From Isoetes taiwanensis (taxonomy: Eukaryota > Streptophyta > Lycopodiopsida > Isoetales > Isoetaceae), in contig JAJEKV010000010.1 in the NCBI GenBank assembly GCA_021234155.1, positions 5,802,871 to 5,866,870 on the forward strand: a stretch of 64,000 bases of DNA, read 5' to 3'. Position 1 is the stretch's first letter. Each line of letters starts with the position of its first letter. Of this stretch, positions 12,446-22,204 are shown piece by piece. Position numbers and translations under genes: made by a program. The notes under the pieces are model-generated. The model worked only from the letters and a program-made list of their open reading frames with translations, made no database searches and was not told the origin of the DNA.

Positions 12446-13340
12446 ACATCTCTAAGCCAATGTGCATGCCATAAACCATCAGATGGATCTATCATAACTT
12501 CGTTTGGGGCATATCCATATTTGAGCTTTTTTAAGCTAACAAGAATCTTTTGCAACAAATACAATCCCTATACTTTACAAGATGCATGCGTAATTGCTTG
12601 TGCTTCGGAATTTAAACAGAAATTGGCTTACGTCATAATACTATTCCTTTAACATCCATTATGACTTAGGGGAATAAATGTGAAATTCTAAGTTCTTCTA
12701 ACTACTTTTTGTCTTGTAGAAATGCAAGTGCTCTCCATTACACGCTCCATTCTTTTGTCTCAAAATGGCTAAGCAGACTTAATATATGGTAAATTCATTA
12801 GCCTTATTAGGCTACTCTAAACATGATGGTTAGCTTGGATAAGGGGTCGCATGACACAAAACAATTGGTTGAGCTCCCTTGACCACGTCAGAGATGGAGT
12901 CGTAAAGTAGTAGTATTGGTCATAGTATCTATTTTGAAAGCATCGAGCAAATTCCAGCTCAGAATTTTATGTTCCATTAGAGAACACATTAAATTGTTTG
13001 GGTGAGTGTCGCCTCGTAACATTGTTCTTCCAATCCGGATATGATTTTCCTTTTTGTTGGCATTCCATCAACAAAATTCTACATACTTCCGTCCATTTGC
13101 AAATCAACCTATCTGTTATTATGCACTTTATTATGCACTGAAAACTCCCCATTAGCGACTTGATATTCTATTGCCATATATTCCCTATATTCAATAGGTG
13201 CTTCCTTATTGTGATTCTCTATTGTTGCTTGATTATTGAAACAATTATAACCTCTGAGAATTTTTGTAGAACCCGTGGGAGCAAAATATGATAAGCATCC
13301 TATGCCAAAATTTAAAGAAGAAATGCTAAATTTTGTAGTG
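12446..13340. other. Unassigned interior of the CACTA element
   Basis: AT-rich sequence with short minus-strand frames of weakly protein-like composition (GYAPNEVMIDPSDGLWHAHWL near 12440-12520). No recognised family. It ends at a CACTA-like terminus, TTTTGTAGTG, at 13331-13340. Confidence 0.3.
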
Positions 13341-13947
13341 GCGCCCATGCGTCACAAAACTTTTCTGAAATGGTTTCTTGTTTCTTGATTCCCGCCAATC
13401 TTGCGGGCCGAACTTGTTGGGGGTGCAGGCGATCTGTAGGCGCTCAAGGACCGGTTTGTGGTAGGCTCAAAGCAGATAGTTGCTTCTTCTTTTTTTACTT
13501 CGGTTTAACAGCCATTGACACAGATCCTTTGTGGAGCTCTGCGATGCCATTGTGGGCTCTGGTTTGACCAGATAAAAATGGCGTAGAGGGCTGATTTACA
13601 TCATTTTGGAAAGGAAGACTCTACAAAGAATAAGACCAGACATTCTGCTTGAAATGGAAGCGAACATACTCAGGTCTTTATTTTGAAAACGAATGCTTCA
13701 TAATTTTCTGCTATGTGAGATTATCTTTAAATTGCATCCTCAAACATTTCTTAGGTTTGGTTTTAAGAAGTGGCATACTTTTCTTTCAGGAGCTCTAAGA
13801 TCTGTCCACTAGCAATCACTGTATTCTTTGGCCTCCAGGGGTTCGTTTAGCAAAGCAAAGCCTCCAGAGGTCCTTTTCCCAATCGCATTTTGCTTTCCAT
13901 TAGTTTTCAGGTAGAATGGAGAGAGTATATGTTTGTACCAAGAGGTA

Positions 13948-14190
13948 TTAGTCATTAGGTATATATGCAGCAACAAGTAAGGATGTAGCCAGAATGATAA
14001 TACTTAAGGCATAGACATATATCAATGTACTGATTGCTGTGAAGGTCCATTTTACCTCATTGCATTTTGTTGTTCCTCCCTTCCACTCAAATCTATAGTC
14101 TACCTTTGTGAATATTGTCCGGGTATCTGGATTAGCCGCATTGGTCTCACATGAATCTTTCCAAAAGAAGAAAATGCCCACTAGGCACAT
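13948..14190 (-). pseudogene. Unidentified membrane-protein-like fragment in the CACTA element
   Basis: The open frame contains DYRFEWKGGTTKCNEVKW followed by a hydrophobic segment (IYVYALSIIILATSLLVAAY) and a stop, consistent with one C-terminal membrane helix. It may belong with the minus-strand fragment at 14487-14828 as a captured gene. I do not recognise the protein. Confidence 0.3.
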
Positions 14191-14248
14191 ACAAGATATT
14201 AAGCAGATTTTTCAGCCTGCTAAGGGACTTATTTATCTTGTGCTAATA

Positions 14249-14392
14249 TTTTATGCAGGTTATGCCATCTGGTTTCTTTATGACAAAGTTGTTAACAATG
14301 GTTTTCCTTCTTGGCTCGTTGTAAATATTTATGCAGGTTACATCATCTGGTTTTTCTTTTATGACAAAGTTGTTAACAATGGTTTCACAAGG
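14249..14392 (+). repeat. 72-bp tandem duplication
   Basis: A unit starting TTTATGCAGGTTA(T/C) and containing TATGACAAAGTTGTTAACAATGGTTT occurs twice head to tail, at about 14249-14318 and 14321-14392, with small differences. Each copy contains an acceptor-like TTTATGCAG. Confidence 0.75.
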
Positions 14393-14486
14393 GAAACTGT
14401 TGCTTATTCTTGAAGGAGGCTACTAACTTCAGTTCTCCTTTTGTCTTCCATATGTATTCAATCTATTTATTTGGTAATAAGAAGCT

Positions 14487-14828
14487 TTATATTTTATCCT
14501 GCAGGTATAATTTACGGTCTATTTCGTCTTCTGTAAGAGCGGTGATAGAGGTCTGTTTTGCTTCTTTAGAACTCCAGTGCGTATCTACTACATGCAACCA
14601 ATCCTGTTGCATGGTATATGAGTTAACAGGTACTTCTGGGAGATGATCCTGGTCTTCTGCCAGTTGATCTTTTACCAAGCGAAGCTGGGCAGCAGCGATG
14701 TTTGAAGTCCTTTCTGTCCACTCAAAATACTGGAAGAAGTTAATTATCCCATCATTTCTGAAGAAAAACCTTGTGCATGATTCATCAAATTGCAGCATGA
14801 AAGGTGTTTCATCGAATGGCAACTTCAA
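14487..14828 (-). pseudogene. Unidentified captured gene fragment (exon-like)
   Basis: A 113-codon frame of clear coding character (for example PFMLQFDESCTRFFFRNDG and DQDHLPEVPVNSYTMQQDW) ends near a CTGCAG. It is not a transposon protein by appearance and is probably a captured host exon. Family unknown to me. Confidence 0.4.
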
Positions 14829-15039
14829 AGGTCAGTAAGAATTTCTGTTTACTGCTTAGGAGAGTTTTGCTGTTTCTGTGCGTTCGTCTTTATTGTGGAA
14901 TGGAAATGCGTCTTATTATATATACCTTTCTTAGATAGTGCTGGAAATCAGGCATACTGCTTCTAATTCAAATTATGAAATGAGGAATTTCTAGCATGGG
15001 CCTAATATATCCCAACTTACAAATGGTAATTTTGTTAGC

Positions 15040-16055
15040 AAGTTTCTTAAATTAAATGCAGAATCTAGGAATGATGGAGTGGCACAACATATTCTCTTGT
15101 CCGCTGACGGAAGCCATTTAGATAGTAGCGTTAAAAGCTTCGGCTTTGTGGAGGCCCTTGGGATCGCAGCTATCAAGGCAGCAATGGCAATCAGCTGTAT
15201 TATAAGTGGTCGGCTGGTAAGATTGTGAGGTTATGCTATTAAGAGTAAGAGCCAAGTGCAAAGAGAACCTCATATACTACCTTTGAATTAATTTCCATTC
15301 TGCAGCTTTTGCGTCCCATATATAAGCAAATGGCAGAGAACCATAATGCAGAGATTTTTGCTGCAAATACCTTGCTGGTGGTCCTTGGCACAAGTGTTCG
15401 AACCGCCAGGGTATGTCTTTTCATGTACAAATTATGAAAAGCAGTAGTTAAAATAATTATTGATTGGTATTGGTTCACTAACCTGTTATTGGTGTGGTTG
15501 ATACAGGCTGGATTATCCATAGCTCTTGAAGCATTCTTAACAGGGGTTTGCTGCTTGTCTTATTTTTCATGACGGTGAGTTTGGAGGCTTTTATTAATTA
15601 ATAAGGCAGATTACGCATATAGGCATAATTTTACAGCTCATTTCATAGAGCACTTAAGGTGGCAACATGTAAATATTGGTTCTGGGCCTTTCACCAAGAA
15701 ACTGTGGTCTATATGTTCTGATTTCAACAACATTTTCTAGTGATGAATAGGCAACAAACATCCTGTTGAAAGTTGATCTTGAATGCACTGTGGACTTGGT
15801 ATCTACTGTTATTGATGTTTCTTTGCCACTTTTGTAGGTTGGTACGTCGATAGATCCAAGGTTATTTGCTGCTGCACTTCCTATAATTGCAGGAGCCCTT
15901 GGCCTCTTGATATGTGGACCGTTAATTGCTATGGTAGGTCGGCAATTTGGACTTTCAAGTGTTGCAGCCATACGTGCAGATCTCTTGCTGCTCCAGGAGG
16001 GGAGTTTGCTTTTGTAGCATTTGAGGAAGCTGTGCATCAGCCAAGAAATTTATTA
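15040..16055 (+). pseudogene. KEA: Captured fragment of a K+ efflux antiporter (KEA) gene with introns
   Basis: Exon pieces at about 15040-15216, 15306-15410, 15507-15574 and 15838-16055 have proper splice sites (GGCTG/GTAAGA, GCAG/CTTTTG, CAGG/GTATGT, TACAG/GCTGG, GACG/GTGAGT, GTAG/GTTGG). They encode EALGIAAIKAAMA, LLRPIYKQMAENHNAEIF then ANTLLVVLGTS, AGLSIALEAFLTG, and VGTSIDPRLF...GRQFGLSSVAAIRADLLL then PGGEFAFVAFEEA. These are diagnostic of the CPA2-type transporter domain of plant KEA1/KEA2-like chloroplast-envelope K+/H+ antiporters. Lesions: about 20 codons missing after the FLTG block with a frame change, and a one-base insertion before GGEFAF. Retained introns show it was captured as genomic DNA. 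It lies wholly inside the CACTA element, so this is gene-fragment transduplication, not a working transporter. Confidence 0.8.
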
Positions 16056-16269
16056 TTGCCATGTCTAAAGCATGTTGTATGCTGGATAAACATGTTGATA
16101 CACTTTGAACCACTTTTGGTGTACTTGATTTTTTATCATATAATCCAAATTTGAGTGTATTCTTTTTTACTCTCTTTCGAAGGTTCTCATTCCCCCCTCC
16201 CTCCTTTTTTTTATATACATCTAATTTATTTGCAATTGATATCCGTGACAATGAAATATGATATAATTA

Positions 16270-16497
16270 ATAATAAAAATTATAATTTGTGACGCGCGAC
16301 AACTACAATGAAATTTTGTTACACGTCACAAATTTGGTATTAGTAACGTGTTACATAATAATATTTTGTAACGTGTTACAAGTGGTTTTTCGTTGGTAAC
16401 GCGTGACAAATTACCTTTTGTGACGCAAATAAAAAGATGATCATTAATGTATTTTTCGTTACAAAAAACGTGACAAACTATATTATATTCTATTAGT
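16270..16497. repeat. Right subterminal repeat region of the CACTA element
   Basis: Copies of GTGACGCGCGACAA, GTTACACGTCACAAA, GTAACGTGTTACA and GTAACGCGTGACAAA occur in alternating orientation across 230 bp. They match the left end of the element. Confidence 0.75.
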
Positions 16498-18562
16498 GTA
16501 GGAACAATAGCAAGAGAGGCACCTGTAAGCAACTTTTGCAGGGTTCTTTTTGTCACATGGTCTGATGCAATGAAGTTTAGAGCTCCCACATTTTCAGATT
16601 TGTCTACACTTTGGGGATCAATATGCCAAAAGAACCTGCAATATAAAACAGATTCATACAACTTCAAATCTAAGAAAAATCTAAGAAAAAACAAGAATTT
16701 ACCTTCTTATATGAGGGTCTGGTGGATTGTTCATCATGTACCAGTTCATGAAATCCACAATGTCTTTGGCACGCTCCAATTTCCAGGCCTCATACTTCAA
16801 TTGCTCTCTTGCCAAAACCCTTTTCAATATTGCACCTTGTCCATCATGTTCTCCTTTGCCATGAGAACTGGCAAAGAAATTCCACTCATACTCAATTCCT
16901 TCACTACACATAGTTCCTTCCTAAATACCAGAAAGGCCTTGCCCCTTTAAACTGGGATGTGCAACCATCACTCCAAAAAATATGTTTCTTGTACTCAATG
17001 TTCTGTGCTCTAAGCCAGTAAGCATGTACTTTCAAGCAATGTTGTACAAACTCAGTGCTATGCTCCCTGTCATCTGAAATATAAAAGTGCACTTCCTTTA
17101 TAATTCTCCTCTGATTAGTGCTGATGGTCTCCTGACTCGTCTTCTTCTTTCTTTTCAGCTTATCCCGCTCTGCTTCTCTTTGCTCTGCCTCTTTAACTTC
17201 CATCTCCTCTATCTCAGCTTGGGTTGCATGTCTATATGTGATATGAACCAGAATTGAGGCCTGGTCCGTGTGCCAGTGGCAAGATTGTGCCTCCCTCTGA
17301 ATTTTAAAACTGTAATTTTTAGCAAAGTCAATTACAGAGACAATTGCATCTTCAGGAAAGGTATCCAAACACGTCCTGAATTGCTTTGCCTGCCAGTGTG
17401 CCACATAATTGTGTGTGACAAATTGTACCATTGTCTTGGAGGCATGCTTCATGAACTCGGGCAGACTCTCGTTCTTGTATGCAAGTCTTGTTACTTTTGC
17501 TGGTTTCCTCCCTCCCATTTTTTTCTTGGTAGTCTCCTTCATGTATCCAACTTCTTGTGATTTTAGACCATGAACATTTCTGTCAGTTTGCAGTTTGTTT
17601 AAAAAGCATGTTACACGAGCACAATTTAATTAAGCCAAACAGAATATCTTTTCAAACTGTTTCCACTCCACCTTGTAATCAGTTTCCATCTTCTCCTTAG
17701 GACAAAAAGCAAACCTGTTTATAATACCACAATTAAAGTTACTGAGCAGTAATATCTTTAAACATGATAACATTGAAGAGACAAACTTAAGAGTACCTTT
17801 TCAGCCCACAATCTTTGCATGCCAACTGCAGACATTGATGTTTGTGCCATTCTTCATCTTCTTCTTTAGAGCAGACCATTTGCCTCCAAAAATCACTAGT
17901 GGATTTATAAACATGGTTCTTGGCACTACAAAAGTTACCATCACCACAAACAGCACAATTACAATTGTATTCTTTATGCACCCCATTTGAATCTGTTCTG
18001 ATTTTGTTGAGTGCTTGCATCACATACTCAAAGTGCATGTGATATTGGCAGCAACAGGTCTCTCTTTCTTTTAAACGCCTCACAAAAGATGGCTTCAGCA
18101 ATTCAAATGTGCGCTGTGAAATCTTCATTTCATTGAATTCCTTTTTGAATTCCTTTTCATTGAACTATAAACAAAGCAGAAATACAGAGTTTCAAAAGAA
18201 ATTAAAAGCAGCAATCTAGTAAAGCAGAACAAGCATAACATATAAAGCATAATAATTACCTGAGAAATTTCAAGCAGTTGTATTGGATGATCAATTCTTT
18301 CACCATCTTTTGTAACAAACTTTCTCACATGCTTCCTGTATGGTGAGACTCTTGTGTTTTCTGTCCAGAACTTGTAAACAGAATTCTTAACCTCATCAGT
18401 TATTGCATCTGATCTCTTTTTCCTTGAAAACATTGACCACGGACCACATTCTTGTTCTGCCATTACTCTTCTTCTGGTTGCTGCAATAACAGATTTTCTT
18501 GTGATTGATCCATTTAGAATCATGTTGTACAGAGAATTGTGTTGTACAGAGAAACCCTGCTG

Positions 18563-20099
18563 CACAAAGAAAATTCTGTTCAGGGGTACAACACCGGATC
18601 ATGCTTCCCGCCATAGCCAAATCCTATTCACTCTCCACGCCATCTCACAACAACCCCGCCAAATTGATTATGTACCGAATTTGATTTTGCGGGTAGCCAT
18701 GTCATCGATCTGGAAGCAATTTGCTAAAAACGGATCATCGCGTTCCCGCTCTCCGAGCACATCCAAGCACAGCGGACCAAGCACGAAAAGCAGCGCGTCC
18801 GGACGGGTGCTTTTGTACCCCAATATCTAACTTAGACCCACCAGGAAACCAATACCTTGTAAACAAAAACCATTATGCTAGCTGAAGAGACATTAAAAAA
18901 CAAATACCTTTGTAAGTGTGAGCAAAAAATCCAACTCGTGGTAGCAAAAATCCACTCCCGCAACAAGAATCCAAGAGGGCAAGTACACATGCATATGCGC
19001 ACATGCACACACATGCACACATGCACATGCTGCACTTGCACTTGCACATGCATGCATATGCATACAAATGCACATGCATACACATGAGCAGTGTTCATGC
19101 ACAAACACATGCAGAGAAACACAACAACCCTCGGATTGTTCCAACAAACGAAAATCAACGGCCCATAAAGGGTGCACTCTAGAAATACTATTTAGTACAC
19201 ATCAACGAATACAACAACGAAATCATAGAAAAACCATGTGAAAAAACGTATAAAAATCTAAAAGTAACCCCCTGTTATTGTGCTAGATATTCGCTTATTT
19301 ATTCTTCTTGTTTATATATTACAAGAAATTTATCGCTGCGGCCAAGACCACCGCGAACATTTCTCTTTATCAGTCTTTGAAGATAATGTTTGTGAACATT
19401 GTGAAAGTTGAATTCCATGGTTTCGAGTGCTATTGCATCAATATTTAAGTCATTGGCCCTAGTTAAGGAAGGGTGTTAGAAATATAGGTAAAAGTGTGAA
19501 AAATGGGTGCCAAACATGCACTTCAAATCTTAGGGAAAATATTTTTAAGGCAAACACAAGGAGACCAGCATTTAAACCTAACCACACATCTTAGGGAACA
19601 TATTTTTAAGGCAAACACAAATGGACCAGCATTTAAGCCCAACCACACGCACAATCAAAGCCGTATGTTTAATTCAGGTATATCTAACAGATATGCTTAA
19701 AATAGTAAGAAAGGCCAGCCAGCTGGGGTCACACCCATCAAGACACTAACATTCTTCAAGAAGTAAAACGCGGAAATCTGCGGCATAAATGGTTTCTATT
19801 TTTTCTTTCCATTTACGCTTGATTCTAGTCATTTGGTCCAGAAATTTAATTTTTCCTCAGAAATCTCTTCCCAACGCAAAAAGTTCTTGATTCATTGATC
19901 ATTATACATTGTCATCATTAGAATTTGCAAATTTAACATTAACTAGGGACAAAATGATAATAGGACGTCCGTAAAATGATCCCTCTATATATCTGTAAAA
20001 ATGGAAAAAACATCTGTATATATTTTACAATCACATGGCCAGACATAATGCAGCCAAGATGTTCATGACTGATATTTTATCCAAAGCCATTTCCTGCAC
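18563..20099. other. Flank of the transposase-like gene; (CA/TG)-rich microsatellite and a 60-bp tandem repeat
   Basis: An inverted pair GGGGTACAA (18583) and TTGTACCCC (18813) brackets a GC-richer stretch that may be the 5' end or terminus of the mobile unit. At 18985-19090 lies an alternating purine-pyrimidine tract rich in CACATGCA. At 19528-19650 a 60-bp unit (TTAGGGAA(A/C)ATATTTTTAAGG...) is duplicated. No gene was found. Confidence 0.5.
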
Positions 20100-20670
20100 A
20101 TTATTCTGAAGTGACTCGCGAGAGACACAAAACCGGCCTATAGATAGGCTTGTCATTCATCACAGCAGCAGTATATAATGTGTGGAAAACTAGGGAGAGA
20201 GAGGGGGGATAGCCGACCATAGGAACAATATCGGACTACCCCGTAAAAAGAAATTTGCCAAGGCAAAATAAAAGGGTAATGGCGACAACTTCTCATCGGG
20301 ATAAAAAAACCCCGCCCTTTCGCGTTTTCGAGGAAAACCCTAATGAGAAATGGTCGCCAACAACCTTGAATGTGTTGCCTAGAGAAGGGAGAGAAACGAG
20401 TTGATGGCGAACGCAAAATAGAGCACGACCCCAGCAAACGGCGAAAGCCTCCCCCGAATGTGTCCATGGAGAACCGAAGGAGAGGGATGATGGCGAACAG
20501 AAATAGAGCAGGACCCCAGCAGACGGCGGAAAACGGCGGAATCCTGCAAGCAATATAAAAAAACTCCCAAAAAGAACACCCGTAAATGGTCAGAGAAAAA
20601 CAACACAAGCTGCACCAAGAAGGTCCGAAAATGAAAACAGAGAAAAAAAGAACATAACAGAAAAAGATAG

Positions 20671-20950
20671 CATCACCCATAGGGTGGAAAAAACATCACC
20701 CAGCAGGTGGAGAACCATTATGTAAAAACATGCATCACCCTCGAGGTGGAAATAAACAGCATAAAGCATCACCGAGCGGGTGGAGAACCATTATGTAAAA
20801 AATATGCATCACCCTCGAGGTGGAAATAAATAGCATCACCTGCAGGTGGAGAACAACACAACAAGAGAGCAATGGAACAGAAACATAAGAATAGCAGGGC
20901 GATGGAACAGAAACATAAGAATAGCCACACTCACAGGTGGAGAACAACAA
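20671..20950. repeat. Array of small CACC/GGTG hairpins
   Basis: The motif CATCACC-(4-7 nt)-GGTGGAGAA or GGTGGAAAT, a 4-6 bp inverted repeat, occurs at 20671, 20694, 20732, 20767, 20807 and 20834, with relatives at 20930, 22477 and 22499. Loops differ (CTCGAG, CCATAG, CAGCAG, TGCAG) while the stems are kept. A ~75-bp stretch with two hairpins is itself tandemly repeated. Confidence 0.7.
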
Positions 20951-22204
20951 AGAGGCATGAACAACAAAAAATACAAATGAAAAAGACTCATGCGCCACCG
21001 ACAGCAGGGCGGGAAGGGAGGGAAGCCACGAGAGGAGAAGAAGAGCTGCTGTGAGAAGACGCCGATAACCGAGCCAAAATGAAAATGGCCTAATATAGGC
21101 GCTCGTCCCTTCCCAGAATGGCGATCCGATGGCTCGGATCGATGGGATTCTGGGAAGGGACTCGCGAGAGACACAAAACCGGCCGACTACCAAAGGACTT
21201 CCTCAACTATAAGCCTAGTCGTTGCGAAACCTCCAGGTGAAGCCGATAGCAAGAAGATACTCCTGCCACCACCCTCGAGCAGTCGGATAGGATAAAGGAC
21301 GCAGAGAGAAAGGAGAGGAGCGAAAAAGAGGGCCGCCGGACGGAGGATCGAAGAGATGATAGGAACCGGTGGAAATTAGGCGCTGAAGGATAGTGATGGG
21401 GCATGCGAATGAAGGCAAGCGAGCTAAAGAAATCGTATGACCACGGGCAAATTGGTCTCGTTTGGAGTGGCAGGAGGAGAAAGGAAACCAGGGTCCGAAA
21501 AGTCTGGAAGCTACACGTTGACGAGAACCAGCAGCGCGAGCGAGCCGTGGGGGAGAAAACAAAGCTGAAGAAGAAGAGCCGGAAGCGCCTGCTATGGACG
21601 GTATCAGCCCAATGACCTGAAAAAGGAAAGGACATTAGAGAAAAAACAATGAAAAGAAAAGCACGCCGCCATGATGACGAAGCGCCCTGGCAACAAGGCG
21701 ATGAAAAAACAAATCATGTTAACGCGTACAATGCACATATGATATGAATGCAGATCACGGACTGTCAATATTCGGGAAAAGAGGTCAAACCATAAACCAG
21801 ATAAAGGAAGATGAATATCAAGAGTGGTAAGGTGAACCTAAAAAGCAACGTCTCAAAGCTTACCAATACCAGACCAACACCAACAGAATGAGCCAGCTCA
21901 GAGGAATGTCAATAAGAAAAAAGAGGTTGACAACAAGAAGTCTAAAGCAAAGAAGTTCATAATGAGGAGAGTGAAAATGCCAAGGTCCGGTTCAGGGTAG
22001 CATAGGAGAAATGTGGAGTGATGTCAGAAGACAAATACCATATGCAAAAAGCCATGAATAAAGGCCCCAATAGGAAAACAAACTTTGGCAAACGAGGGAT
22101 GAGAGCGAAGAAGAGAATGTAGACATACTAGCACCGAGCAAAAGGAAGGTCAAGAAGGAAACTAAAGGTAATTCAGAGCACAACGTAAAAGAAAAAATGA
22201 GGCG

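Larger units (their letters stand above)
9319..16498. mobile_element. CACTA-type DNA transposon insertion, 7180 bp, TSD TAG
   Basis: The left end reads CACTACAAGGG and the right end reads CTATTAGTG, whose reverse complement starts CACTAATAG. Both are flanked by the 3-bp duplication TAG (9316-9318 and 16499-16501), as expected for CACTA elements. Both subterminal regions (9330-9600 and 16270-16500) are packed with variants of TTTGTAACGYGTNACAAA in both orientations, the usual binding-site clusters of this superfamily. It disrupts the coding exon of a transposase-like gene, and the reading frame is restored when it is removed. A second CACTA-like terminus (TTTTGTAGTG at 13331-13340) suggests an internal nested or older boundary. 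No intact transposase remains inside. Confidence 0.85.
8790..18562 (-). pseudogene. Multi-exon DDE-like transposase (SDG..QFK / SHGKG type), split by a CACTA insertion
   Basis: Minus-strand exons, approximate at some junctions: 18562-18260, 18164-17797, 17714-~17650, ~17550-16703, 16635-16499 continuing after the insertion at 9318-8790. The order is an N-terminal basic region, a Cys-rich region (CCCQYH, CNCAVCGDGNFC, CLQLACKDCG), HWHTDQASILVHITY, a charged helix, HFYISDDREHST, IFWSDGCTSQFKG, FFASSHGKGEHDGQGAILKR, and a second Cys cluster (YRCLSCYCSYCF) ending in an acidic tail. The SDG and HGKG..DG blocks recall a transposase-derived family seen in plants and animals; I cannot name the superfamily with certainty. 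Lesions are a frame change near 16915 and another near 16585, plus the 7.18-kb insertion. Removing 9319-16498 and one TAG rejoins the open frame exactly (SCYCSYC/FHDKRDDCTN). This gene is the likely mobility protein of the unit that also holds the RING-like and HAD genes. Confidence 0.65.

Noticed and set aside
13331-13340. TTTTGTAGTG as the true right end of the CACTA insertion
   Set aside because: The bases that follow (GCG) do not match the left flank TAG, and the host frame is only restored by using 16498 as the end.
18873-19177. Cys/Met/His-rich overlapping frames on both strands
   Set aside because: They are translations of the CACATGCA repeat tract in several frames and carry no domain.
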